64,000 nt of DNA from Microbacterium sp. EYE_78. GTDB taxonomy: Bacteria > Actinomycetota > Actinomycetes > Actinomycetales > Microbacteriaceae. Positions 45,913 through 54,177 of this stretch are shown in pieces. The stretch lies in the NCBI RefSeq assembly GCF_023149035.1, contig NZ_JAHXMY010000001.1, positions 992,001 through 1,056,000 of the forward strand, in the 5' to 3' direction. The notes beneath the pieces were generated by a model. It saw only the letters and a program-made list of their open reading frames with translations. It had not been told where the DNA came from and did no database searches. Each line of letters starts with the position of its first letter. Positions within the stretch are counted from its first letter, which is position 1. The translations under genes were made by a program, and so were the position numbers.

Positions 45913-45944
45913 AGTGCGGCTACCGCGTCCGCGGTAGCCGCACT
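45913..45944 (-). terminator. Terminator of the GH78-GH43 operon
   Basis: Perfect 14-bp stem AGTGCGGCTACCGC / GCGGTAGCCGCACT with a GTCC loop, starting 16 bp after the GH43 stop on the minus strand. Confidence 0.9.
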
Positions 45945-45960
45945 CGATCCCGCGCGAGCG

Positions 45961-47742
45961 TCAGGGCGTGGCGGGGAGGAACTGCGGTTCGCCGGCGGTG
46001 ACCCCGCCCGGCCCGTAGCTGTCGACGGCCACCCAGTAATCTTGGCCCGCGTTGAGTGTTGTCAGCTCAAGGCGGTCGGACGCCCAGACCTGCCACGACT
46101 TGTACAGGCGGTCGGGCGCCAGCCCATAGCGGACGTTGTAGCCGTCCGCCGAAACGGTGGCGGCCCATGACACGACGGCGTCGAGGGGACCGGTGCGCAC
46201 TGCGCGTGCGGTCACCGCCGGGGGAGCCGGGACATCGTGGTGGCCGAAGACGCGGACCCCGCTCACGGCGAAGACCCCGTCCCAGGCGACGGCGATGCCG
46301 GTGACCCGGATGTAGCGCAGGCGCTCCGGTTGGGGGAGCGTGACGAGTCGGTGCGGCCGGTCGGAGGCGTCGTCGCGGCCGTCGTGGAGCGTGATCCAGC
46401 GCTCGCCGTCGACGGAGCCCTCGAGGAGATACCGCGTGGGGTGGTCCTCGGCATAGACGGCGCGGTAGGCCACCGGCTGCTCCTGCGGGCTGCGCCGGGG
46501 CCGCCGCGGCTTGTGCCGGCGCGCCTGGTGGTCGGCGATGTTCACCTGCACGGCATGCACCTCGCGGGTCTCCTCGAGATCCAACGTGAGCGTGTGCCCG
46601 GGCTGCGTATCAGCGGCCGCCCACCACGTGCGGATGTCCTCGTCGACGGCGAGTTCGGGGCCGTGTCCGGGTGCTGCGGAGCTCGCGAGCGTCCGCGCGC
46701 GGTAGGACTGCAGCATCCATCCCGTGCTGATCCCCGTCCAGGGGTCGACGGGGCCCTGCGGGACGAGCGTTGGGTAGTCGCCGAAGTTCTGGTTGCAGAA
46801 CAGCGTGCCCTCGTCGTCGAATCCGGCCGGGAAGATGCCCAGCCGCCGCTCGAACCGGTGGTTGACCGAGATGCGCATCGTCGAGGCGTGCCACCAGTTG
46901 CCGTGCTCGTCCTGGAACGTGCTGCCGTGGCCGGCGCCGGTCGCGAAGCCGCCCGGCTTCGACGAGAACGGGCTGTGCGCAGAGGCCGTGTACGGGCCGA
47001 GGGGGGATGTCGCGGTGTAGTAGCCGTCGCCGTACACGTTGTACTCCGTGCCGGGACCGGCGTACTGCAGGTAGTACACGCCGCGGTGCTTGTCGACCCA
47101 CGCGCCCTCGAGGAAGGGCGCTTCGCCGTGGGTGCCGAAGACCCGGGCGCTGAACTTCTCGGCGATCGTGGCCGGCGGGCTGGTGCGGTTGTTCTCGCCG
47201 TTGCGCTCCCAGCCGTGCTCGCGCGGCTGCCCGCCGAGCAGGTCGACGGTCTCGCCGATCGGGCGGAGCGTGGCGGGGTCGACCTCGACGCCGCGCAGCG
47301 GCTCCTTGTCGGAGCAGCCCCAGTACAGGTAGGTGCGGCCGTCGTCGTCCTGGAAGACGTTCGGGTCCCACCACGCGAACGTGCTCTCCCCGATCTGCTC
47401 GAACCCCTCCGTCAGCGGCGCGCGCGAACGGAAGATCGGGCTTCCGGGGCGGCGACGGGATGCCGTGACGACGAGCGCGCCGTCCACCTCGCGGATGTCG
47501 GGTGCGTAGTCGCCCGCGGGCAGGTCGGGCGTCGCGGCGAACTCCCACTGGCGCAGATCGGTGGAGTGCCAGTATCCGCCGCTCATCGACGCGAACAGGT
47601 AGTACCGCCCGCCGTAGCGCACGACGGAGGGGTCGGCCGCCTCGCGGAAGACCGCGCGCAGCGGCCCGCCCGCGAAGTCTTGGTAGCGGTATGCCAGGTC
47701 GACGGGGTTGCAGACGACGGCGGTGGGATCGATATCGGTCAC
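45961..47742 (-). CDS. Glycoside hydrolase family 43-like with discoidin and FnIII domains
   Basis: 593-aa protein without signal peptide. Five-bladed propeller with catalytic Asp in EAADPSVVRYGG, Asp in DYAPDIREVDG and probable acid Glu in GTHGEAPFLEGAW. After about residue 350 comes a jelly-roll F5/8-like domain (LDLEETREVHAVQVNIAD ... RYIRVTGIA) and a C-terminal FnIII-like domain (VSWAATVSADGYNVRYGLAP). GTG 47742 overlaps the GH78 stop (GTGA). Likely an arabinofuranosidase/xylosidase/galactosidase-type exo-enzyme. Confidence 0.85.
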   Translation of the reverse strand: MTDIDPTAVVCNPVDLAYRYQDFAGGPLRAVFREAADPSVVRYGGRYYLFASMSGGYWHSTDLRQWEFAATPDLPAGDYAPDIREVDGALVVTASRRRPGSPIFRSRAPLTEGFEQIGESTFAWWDPNVFQDDDGRTYLYWGCSDKEPLRGVEVDPATLRPIGETVDLLGGQPREHGWERNGENNRTSPPATIAEKFSARVFGTHGEAPFLEGAWVDKHRGVYYLQYAGPGTEYNVYGDGYYTATSPLGPYTASAHSPFSSKPGGFATGAGHGSTFQDEHGNWWHASTMRISVNHRFERRLGIFPAGFDDEGTLFCNQNFGDYPTLVPQGPVDPWTGISTGWMLQSYRARTLASSAAPGHGPELAVDEDIRTWWAAADTQPGHTLTLDLEETREVHAVQVNIADHQARRHKPRRPRRSPQEQPVAYRAVYAEDHPTRYLLEGSVDGERWITLHDGRDDASDRPHRLVTLPQPERLRYIRVTGIAVAWDGVFAVSGVRVFGHHDVPAPPAVTARAVRTGPLDAVVSWAATVSADGYNVRYGLAPDRLYKSWQVWASDRLELTTLNAGQDYWVAVDSYGPGGVTAGEPQFLPATP

Positions 47743-50222
47743 AGTGACTCCAGCGTCTCTCGCAGGTCCCGCTCGAGCTCGGGCGTGCTGTGGGGGATCA
47801 TCGGCAGCATGATGCCGAGCGTGACCTGCTCTGCCTCGGGCCCGGATGCGTCGATGGGGAAGGGCAGGTGCTTTTTGAACACCGCCGTCAGCGCGCGCCA
47901 GGCGGCGCGGTCCTCCGCGAGGGTCTTGAGCGAGGTGTCGAAGTTGTACGCCTCGCGGGCCGCGACGAAGATGTCGTAGGTCCACGCGTGCGCGCCCGAT
48001 CCGACGGTCTCGACCGCGGCATCCGGGTGGCTCGGCAGGACGACCTCCGCCTCGGTCCCGGCCGGAACCGTCACCTCGACGGTCAGCTTCCGCCCCTCGA
48101 TGCGCCACGACACCTCGACCCGGCCGTGCGCGGTCTCGTGCGCGAGACGGGCCGAGGTCAGGCCGCCGCCGGGCTGGGGGGCGATCCGCATCCGGCGGTA
48201 TCCCGGCTCGCGCGCCTCCAGACCACCGATGACGCGGTGCATCCACTCGGCCACCGAGCCGAGCGCGTAGTGGTTGAGCGAGGTCATGCCGGTGGAGTTG
48301 AGCGTGCCGTCGGGCCGCACGGCATCCCACCGTTCCCAGATCGTCGTCGCGCCCTGGGTGACGGGGTAGAGGAACGACGGGCAGCTCTGCTCGGTCAGCA
48401 GCAGGTACGCGGTGTCGGTGTACCCGGTGTCCGAGAGCGCCTGTGCGACGAAGGGGGTGCCGGCGAAGCCCGTCGAGACGGTGTAGCCGCTCTTGGTGAC
48501 GAGGTGCGCGAGGCGAGCGCCGGCGTGCTCGCGCTGGGGTGCATCGAGCAGGTCGAAGCAGATGGCCAGCGCGTACGCCGTCGCCGAGTCGCTCACGAGG
48601 CGCCCCGACGGCGCGACGTACTCGGTGCGGAAGGCCGCACGTACGCGGTCGGACAGGGCGTCGTAGCGCTCCGCCTGCTCGCCGAGCCCGAGGGCGCGGG
48701 CCGCCGCCGTCATCCGGCGGAGGGTGCGGATGAAGAAGGCCGTCGCCACGAGGTGGCGGTCGGTCTTGCCCCCGCTGGCGTCCTCCGGCGGAGCGTCGGG
48801 GTCGAGCCAGTCACCGAACTGGAAGCCCGAGCCCCACAGTCCGTCGGGGTCGAGCAGGCCCTCGACCTGGTCGACGAACGCGACCATGGCCGGCCAGTTG
48901 CGGCGCAGGATCTCCACGTCGCCGTGCTCCCAGTACAGCGTCCAGGGCAGGCCGACGACGACGTCGCTCCACAGCGCCGTCGGGGCGGACGGGATGCCGG
49001 AGATGTCGGGGACGTAGAAGGGCACGTAGCCCTTCTCGCGCTGTTCGGCCGCGAGGTCGTCGAGCCACGAGCCGAGCACGCCGCGCACGTCGTACAGGAA
49101 CGCCGCGGTCGGTGCGAAGGCGTGCAGGTCGCCCGTCCAGCCCAGGCGCTCGTCGCGCTGCGGGCAGTCGGTCGGAACGCCGACGAAGTTGCCGCGCATC
49201 GACCACACGACGTTCTCGTGCAGACGCGACAGCAGTGGGTCGGAGGTCTCGAGCCAGCCGGTGCGCTCCATGTCGCTGTGCACGACGATCGCCGTCAGGT
49301 CGGCGGCATCGAGCTCGCCCGGCCAGCCCTCGACGTCGACGTAGCGGAAGCCGTGGAAGGTGAAGGCGGGTTCCCACGTCTCGACGCCGTCGCCGCGCAG
49401 CGTGTAGCGGTCGGTGGCCTTCGCGGTGCGGAGGGTCTCGTACTCCGCCTCGCCCTGCGCGTTGAGAAGCTCGGCGTGCCGGAGGGTCACCGCGGAGCCG
49501 CGGGGTCCCGAGACGCGGAGCCTCACCCAGCCGGTGAGCACCTGCCCGAAATCGACGACCGTCCGCCCCGAAGGCGTCGTGAGGACCGAAACCGCGGGCA
49601 GTTCCTGCGTGCGCCGGATCGGGGGCGCGGCATCGTCGACGAGCACGCCGAGGTCGACCTCGTGTGCGACGACGGGTGCCCAGGTGGAATCGTCGAACCC
49701 GGGCTCGCTCCAGCCCTCCGGCTCGCGGCGGGCGTCATAGTCCTCGCCGTCATAGATTCCGGCCGAGAGCACAGCTCCTGTTGCGACACGGCAGTCGGTG
49801 TTGGTGCCGATGACCTCGGTACGGTCGCCGTAGTCGAGCTGTAGCTCGAGGTACAGGGCGGGGCGGTCGCTGTAGTGGTGCCGCTTGTGCTCGAACCCGA
49901 TCCGACCGACGGCCCACCCCTCACCCACGATTGCGCCGATCGCGTTCTCGCCAATTACCAGCAGGTCGGTGACGTCCGTGGTCGTGACCGCGATGCGGTG
50001 GGTGTATGAAGTCCATCCCGGAGCCAGCACGTCCCCACCGACGCGTTGTCCGTTGAGGAAGGGCTCCACGATACCCAGCGCCGTCGCCCGCAGCTGAGCA
50101 GACTTCAGCCCGGGTTGGACGGAGAACGTCCGCCGGAAATAAGGCGCGGGGGCGCCCTCGGCGGAGGGACTGGCGGTGGCCACAAAATAGGCCCTCGTGA
50201 TAGCGGAGGCTGCTGCGGTCAT
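47739..50222 (-). CDS. Alpha-L-rhamnosidase, glycoside hydrolase family 78
   Basis: 827-aa inverting enzyme with no signal peptide. N-terminal beta domains (ALGIVEPFLNGQRVGGDVLA, sugar-binding), then VDFGQVLTGWVRL, and the catalytic alpha/alpha barrel with the GH78 hallmark DCPQRDERLGWTGD (catalytic Asp/Glu) and TTIWERWD. C-terminal beta domain plus an extra ~80-residue helical tail after AWTYDIFV. ATG 50222 chosen at the conserved start. First gene after LacI operator 3. Terminal rhamnose is common on plant saponins and flavonoid glycosides. Confidence 0.93.
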   Translation of the reverse strand: MTAAASAITRAYFVATASPSAEGAPAPYFRRTFSVQPGLKSAQLRATALGIVEPFLNGQRVGGDVLAPGWTSYTHRIAVTTTDVTDLLVIGENAIGAIVGEGWAVGRIGFEHKRHHYSDRPALYLELQLDYGDRTEVIGTNTDCRVATGAVLSAGIYDGEDYDARREPEGWSEPGFDDSTWAPVVAHEVDLGVLVDDAAPPIRRTQELPAVSVLTTPSGRTVVDFGQVLTGWVRLRVSGPRGSAVTLRHAELLNAQGEAEYETLRTAKATDRYTLRGDGVETWEPAFTFHGFRYVDVEGWPGELDAADLTAIVVHSDMERTGWLETSDPLLSRLHENVVWSMRGNFVGVPTDCPQRDERLGWTGDLHAFAPTAAFLYDVRGVLGSWLDDLAAEQREKGYVPFYVPDISGIPSAPTALWSDVVVGLPWTLYWEHGDVEILRRNWPAMVAFVDQVEGLLDPDGLWGSGFQFGDWLDPDAPPEDASGGKTDRHLVATAFFIRTLRRMTAAARALGLGEQAERYDALSDRVRAAFRTEYVAPSGRLVSDSATAYALAICFDLLDAPQREHAGARLAHLVTKSGYTVSTGFAGTPFVAQALSDTGYTDTAYLLLTEQSCPSFLYPVTQGATTIWERWDAVRPDGTLNSTGMTSLNHYALGSVAEWMHRVIGGLEAREPGYRRMRIAPQPGGGLTSARLAHETAHGRVEVSWRIEGRKLTVEVTVPAGTEAEVVLPSHPDAAVETVGSGAHAWTYDIFVAAREAYNFDTSLKTLAEDRAAWRALTAVFKKHLPFPIDASGPEAEQVTLGIMLPMIPHSTPELERDLRETLESL

Positions 50223-50294
50223 GTCGGGCCTTTCGTCGCACCTCATCGTCCGACCCACCCACGATCGGGCAGGGAGGCTAGGTAAACACAGTCA

Positions 50295-50308
50295 TTGACG
50301 CGCGTCAA
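50295..50308. promoter_or_regulatory. LacI-type operator 3 (TTGACGCGCGTCAA)
   Basis: Perfect 14-bp palindrome, one base different from operators 1 and 2. It lies 73 bp upstream of the GH78 start. It links the GH78-GH43 operon to the LacI gene 19 kb away. Confidence 0.82.
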
Positions 50309-50402
50309 ATTATCTGAGGGGGCGTGCCCGCCCTGCGCGAAGCTGCACGCAGTGCTCGCCCCGAGACGGCTGGGCGAACGAAAGGCGCCGCTTTCACGGT
50401 GA

Positions 50403-50445
50403 CACTGCAGGGGCCGTCCGAGCTGAACGGTCGGCCCCTGCAGTG
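50403..50445 (-). terminator. Terminator of the secreted GH10-like gene
   Basis: Perfect 14-bp stem CACTGCAGGGGCCG / CGGCCCCTGCAGTG with a 15-nt loop, starting 8 bp after the GH10-like stop on the minus strand. It separates that gene from the GH78 promoter region. Confidence 0.88.
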
Positions 50446-50452
50446 ACTCCAG

Positions 50453-52090
50453 CTATCTCACCCTGGCGGCGAGCGGTTTAGAGTCCGTCGAACCGTGAGC
50501 ATTCGTGAATGTGACAGTCAATTTGTGCAAGCCGACCTCAACGCCCTGCAGCGAAACTGTCGCCGTCTGCGCCTTCGGAGTGTCAGCGTTCAGCTTCCCC
50601 TCGCCCACCCTGACACCGTCCAGAAAGAAGGCGTACGAGGTCGCGTTCGTCCCCCACCAGAGGTTAGCGGTGGCGGTGAAGTTCGCATCGTGATCCCAGT
50701 TGTCGGTGGAGATGTCGGGTCGCCCGGGCGCCGCGTCCTTCACCTTGACCGTCGTCGTGCTCGTTTTCGTTACGCCCTTCGAGTTGATGAGCTCGGCGCG
50801 GTACGAGTAGGTGCCGTTGGGCTTGCCGGAGACGCTCGTCTCGGCCGACTGCGAGGTGACGCCGACTGCGTTGAGTTGCTTCGCGTCGATGAGGACGTTG
50901 TTCTCGTAAAGCCGGTAATAGCTGCCCGGGGTGCCGTGGTGCAGGTTCATCGCGACGGTGTAGTTGCCGTCATGAAGGCCCTTCGCCCAACCGCTGGTGT
51001 TCGAGAGTCTCGCCTTTCCGGGCGCGCTGTCATGGTGACCAAACGACTGCAATGCATCTCGCACGGCGAAGTAGGCCGGCTTCGGGTTGAACTCTTCGTC
51101 GAAGATCGTCGGTTTCGCGCCGGGGAGCCAAGTGTAGAGGTGCTTGTCCGTGAATCCCCAGGTGCTGATCTCGGTTATGCCCGCGGCGAGGGCTTCGGCC
51201 ACGACATCGCCGTAGATCTGGGCCTGGGAGGCCGGGTCGTAGGTGTGGACATCGAGCTCGGCGATGGAGACCTCGAGGCCGAGTGCCCTGTAGTCGTTCA
51301 CCATCCCCGTGAGGACGCCGGGTTGAGGCCCGACGATGGTCTCGTGCATTTGCAAAGCGACCCCGTCAATGGGCACCCCGTCAGCCACCATCCCGGCAAC
51401 GAGGTCATACAGCTCCTGGCGCTTCGCGGGGTAGAACTCCACCATGTTCTCGTTGATGAAGAGCTTGGCGGTCGGATCTGCGGCGTGCGCGATCCGGAAG
51501 ACCTCTGAGAGGTAGTTGGGGCCCATTCGCTCGTAGAAGAGATTGTGTTCGAGCCCTTCGCCACCAAAGGTTGTGAAGACTTCAGTCGCGACGTCCCAGC
51601 GGTCCATCTTGCCGGTGTACCGCTGCATAATCGTCGTGAAGTGGTCGATGACGGCCTGACGGAACTCAGCTGGATCGGTCTTGGCGACGAGGTAGTCAGG
51701 ATTGAACGAGCGGGAGATGCCGCTGTGAGCCTTCACCTCCATGTCGTGTTCTTCCGCGAAGGCGACCAGCCGGTCCAGACCATCGAAGTCGAAGACGCCT
51801 TCCTGCGGCTGCACCATGTTCCACTTGAACTCGTTCTCTGGCGACAGGCTGTTGAACTGTTCCGAGAGGACCCGCCCGTAGCGAGGGTCCGTGAAGTAGT
51901 TGGCTGGTCGATCGTCAGCGGTCGATTCGGACGCCTTCACAGATCCGGCTCCGAAGAGAATGCCGGCCTGTTCAGCGAGTTCGCGTATCGAGGGGTCAGT
52001 TGCAAATTCCGCGTTAGCGGTACCTGCCGAGGTGAGGGTCAATCCGAGGACGACTGCAGATGCGAGGGCGACTCTGCCTAGCGCTTTCAT
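50453..52090 (-). CDS. Secreted GH10-like glycosidase with two C-terminal beta modules
   Basis: 545 aa. Sec signal peptide 1-27 (cut after ANA). GH10 barrel at about 35-350: SPENEFKWNMVQP, acid/base Glu170 in WDVATEVF, nucleophile Glu279 in IAELDVHT, STWGFTDKHLYTW and the GH10 end FDEEFNPKPAYFAV. Two departures: the Asn expected before the acid/base Glu is Thr, and the -1 subsite block, usually HTLVWH, is HSGISR (122-127). Two ~90-residue beta modules follow (about 357-450, 455-545). Clavibacter tomatinase TomA is a GH10 enzyme, so a saponin substrate is a serious alternative to xylan. Start ATG 52090. Confidence 0.85.
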   Translation of the reverse strand: MKALGRVALASAVVLGLTLTSAGTANAEFATDPSIRELAEQAGILFGAGSVKASESTADDRPANYFTDPRYGRVLSEQFNSLSPENEFKWNMVQPQEGVFDFDGLDRLVAFAEEHDMEVKAHSGISRSFNPDYLVAKTDPAEFRQAVIDHFTTIMQRYTGKMDRWDVATEVFTTFGGEGLEHNLFYERMGPNYLSEVFRIAHAADPTAKLFINENMVEFYPAKRQELYDLVAGMVADGVPIDGVALQMHETIVGPQPGVLTGMVNDYRALGLEVSIAELDVHTYDPASQAQIYGDVVAEALAAGITEISTWGFTDKHLYTWLPGAKPTIFDEEFNPKPAYFAVRDALQSFGHHDSAPGKARLSNTSGWAKGLHDGNYTVAMNLHHGTPGSYYRLYENNVLIDAKQLNAVGVTSQSAETSVSGKPNGTYSYRAELINSKGVTKTSTTTVKVKDAAPGRPDISTDNWDHDANFTATANLWWGTNATSYAFFLDGVRVGEGKLNADTPKAQTATVSLQGVEVGLHKLTVTFTNAHGSTDSKPLAARVR

Positions 52091-52256
52091 AGGTCTCTGA
52101 TTTCTGTGGTGCGCAACTGGTTGCCGTGATCGGCTCGTTCTTGCGCGGCGGGATGCTGATGCGGGACTTCGACGTGAATGCTGCTGCGTGTTACCAACCC
52201 CCTTCACTCTTCATTGAGCTTCGGTCGACACCGCTCGGTGTGGTCTGCTGGCCGAG

Positions 52257-52275
52257 AAATGTAGCATGTGTTCTA
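52257..52275 (-). promoter_or_regulatory. TetR-type operator a, upstream of the secreted GH10-like gene
   Basis: Read toward the GH10-like gene: TAGAACACATGCTACATTT. The same 19-bp pattern recurs at 57031 and 57948 and, weaker, at 54100. The TACATT part suits a -10 hexamer, so binding would block initiation. The other ~440 bp between the GH10-like and TetR starts (52091-52551) show only the hairpin at 52426 and no gene. Confidence 0.75.
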
Positions 52276-52425
52276 GATTCGCAACAATGCGTACTGAAGT
52301 TGTGCCCACGGGGGTGGCTGCGAGCCAGCGCTGCGGCACGGAATGACCCCGCACGCGGCCAACCCCACGCTTCTGTGAGGTGCCTGACCTTTGTCCTTGA
52401 TGTCGCCGGGGCCGGCAGGTGATCG

Positions 52426-52447
52426 CGCTCGCGTGAAAGCGCGAGCG
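52426..52447. repeat. 8-bp hairpin upstream of the TetR gene
   Basis: CGCTCGCG / CGCGAGCG with a TGAAAG loop, about 105 bp before the TetR start. It could be a leader structure, a terminator for antisense transcripts or a binding site; no T tract follows. Confidence 0.4.
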
Positions 52448-52551
52448 ATGCGCGACCTGGACCGCAGCAACGCTACGCTGGCGCATCTCGTCGATGCCCA
52501 CCGCTGGCCTGTAGTCTCGCCATCCCGGGCGCACTCAGATGGGACGGAACC

Positions 52552-53211
52552 ATGACGGGCCGGCATGAGAAGGACGCCGTCAGTAAAGCTGCAGCCTCTC
52601 AGGCAGCGCGGTCACAGTCTCGCGGACCCTACGCGAAGACTGGGCTCGTCAAGGCCCGGATCGTGGATGCCGCTTTTCAGACCTTCTCGCGGTCCGGTTA
52701 TAACCGCGGATCACTTCGAGAGGTGGCACGCCGCGCGGGCTTGAGCGAGGCGGGACTGTTACACCACTTCGCTTCCAAATCGGAACTACTGATCGCCGTT
52801 CTGCAATATCGCGACGATCATGCTCGCGAGACCTTCGCACTGGCACCTGAGAGCGGAAGACGGGCACTCGAAGAACTGCTTCGTCTAGCGGAATACAACT
52901 TCACAGTTCCTGGTGTCGTCGAGCTGTTCACGACGCTAGCCGCGGAGGCGACTCAACCGGACCATCCGGCATTCCACTATTTCAAGCGACGGTACGAGTC
53001 TGTTCGTGCGGGCCTCGCTTCCACTCTGCGACACATCGAAACACAAGGGCAGTTGCGGGGCCATGTCGACCCCGACATAGCCGCCCCGCAGATCGTTGCG
53101 CTGTGGGATGGGATGCAAATTCAGTGGCTCCTCAACCGCGAGGCGGTGAGCGTGCCGGAGCACTTACGCGCCTACCTCAACACACTTCTCACCGTGCACC
53201 TCGATAGATGA
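52552..53211 (+). CDS. TetR family regulator (RGPYxK group)
   Basis: 219-aa repressor type. N-terminal QSRGPYAKTGLVKARI, helix-turn-helix REVARRAGLSEAGLLHHFAS, helical ligand domain ending with a WDGMQIQWLLN segment shared with the paralogue at 57196. Divergent from the secreted GH10-like gene with operator a between them. Probable controller of the GH10/GH35-like/ABC genes. Confidence 0.92.
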   Translation: MTGRHEKDAVSKAAASQAARSQSRGPYAKTGLVKARIVDAAFQTFSRSGYNRGSLREVARRAGLSEAGLLHHFASKSELLIAVLQYRDDHARETFALAPESGRRALEELLRLAEYNFTVPGVVELFTTLAAEATQPDHPAFHYFKRRYESVRAGLASTLRHIETQGQLRGHVDPDIAAPQIVALWDGMQIQWLLNREAVSVPEHLRAYLNTLLTVHLDR

Positions 53212-53617
53212 CGGCCTGGGCCCCGCCGCGGTCAGGGGGCGCCGCGTGCAAGGCGCGGAGCCGCTTTCGAAGTCCCGCTCGCGCGCCGGAAATAGTTCGA
53301 ACTCGCGCGCCGCGCCACCGCGCCAGGCGAGACAGGCGAGATTTTGGTGACCGTGACCAACAACTTCGACCGTGACGCGGACGAACTCGTTCATCCCCTA
53401 CGGTGATCACGATCAAACCCGTCCAGCGTGTGGCTGGCCGGGAGACTTCAGCCCTCGATGGAAGACTCATGCTGTGAGCGGTCCCGAGGTGAGAGCGCGA
53501 CGGCTGGTTCTTTTCGTCACGGCGGGCGTCGTTTTCGTCGCACTGCTCGTGGTGAGCGGATCGCTGGGGCTCCTGCTCGACCGCTGACATCGACCGCCGC
53601 GACACGCCGGCTTGGGG
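53212..53617. other. 406-bp gap between TetR and DUF7882 genes
   Basis: GC-rich stretch with no recognisable gene family. The only coding candidate is a possible 37-aa single-membrane-segment peptide from GTG 53474 to 53587 (RRLVLFVTAGVVFVALLVVS core), without a good ribosome binding site. I see no repeat or clear terminator here. Confidence 0.4.
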
Positions 53618-53926
53618 CTACGCCGACGGTAGTCCCGCGGGCTCCTTAACGATGTGCATTCCCGTCGGCGAGTTCGCGGTTGCAAGGAGCGCGTTGACCC
53701 ACGCACCGTTGATCTCGCGCTGCGGGGTCCGATATTTGAACACGAGCATCGAGTTCCGATTGACCCACACGGAGTTCCGTCCGCTGCCTGCAGCCATGTC
53801 GACCTTCCAGGTGAACATGAACGGCTCGCCGCGACGGAGCTTCGTCTCGATCGCAGTTTCAACGTGAACGAGTGGGCGGTCTTCGATCTCGAGCGAGAAG
53901 TTCTTCTCGTACGTGAAGCGGCCCAT
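53618..53926 (-). CDS. DUF7882 family small protein
   Basis: 102-aa protein of a family widespread in Microbacteriaceae and often mislabelled as ATP-dependent DNA ligase. Typical blocks are present: [46 protein letters not shown] and [18 protein letters not shown]. No ligase motif. Function unknown; it supports the taxonomic assignment. It lies beside a decayed ABC exporter fragment. Confidence 0.85.
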   Translation of the reverse strand: MGRFTYEKNFSLEIEDRPLVHVETAIETKLRRGEPFMFTWKVDMAAGSGRNSVWVNRNSMLVFKYRTPQREINGAWVNALLATANSPTGMHIVKEPAGLPSA

Positions 53927-53958
53927 GCCGTAAGGCTTACACCGTACGCACGAATGAT

Positions 53959-54057
53959 CAACTGGTGTTGGACCAAGGAAGGATCGCCGAGCAGGGAACT
54001 CATGACGAGCTGCTCGCCCTCGGCGCGCGCTACGCGGAACTCAACAACCTGCAGTGA
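53959..54057 (+). pseudogene. 3' remnant of an ABC exporter ATPase gene
   Basis: The frame reads [20 protein letters not shown] then [12 protein letters not shown] and TGA. This is the standard end of ABC exporter ATP-binding domains (after the H-loop: VLDxGRIxExGTHxELL). No Walker A, signature or Walker B lies upstream, where the opposite-strand DUF7882 gene sits. A relic of a deleted gene. Confidence 0.8.
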
Positions 54058-54099
54058 CCCGCCTCACCGCGAGAGCTGCGGTACCTCCTTGGTCCGGAT

Positions 54100-54118
54100 C
54101 AGGGCGGGTGTTACATTT
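54100..54118 (+). promoter_or_regulatory. TetR-type operator d (weak), upstream of the cytoplasmic GH10-like gene
   Basis: CAGGGCGGGTGTTACATTT agrees with the motif T[A/G]GAACANNTGCTACATTT at 12 of 17 defined positions, in the same orientation toward its gene. The TACATT at 54112-54117 fits a -10 hexamer about 60 bp before ATG 54178. Confidence 0.5.
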
Positions 54119-54177
54119 TGGACGTCAGAACCGGCGACGACGGCAGCCTGAGTGCGACGTTCTTTGAGCTGTCGACC

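Noticed and set aside
53474..53587. 37-aa membrane peptide gene
   Set aside because: One hydrophobic segment is encoded, but there is no good ribosome binding site, no known family and no partner gene; noted only inside the gap description.
53618..53926. ATP-dependent DNA ligase
   Set aside because: This name is often attached to the family, but the 102-aa protein has no ligase KxDG motif or nucleotidyltransferase domain.
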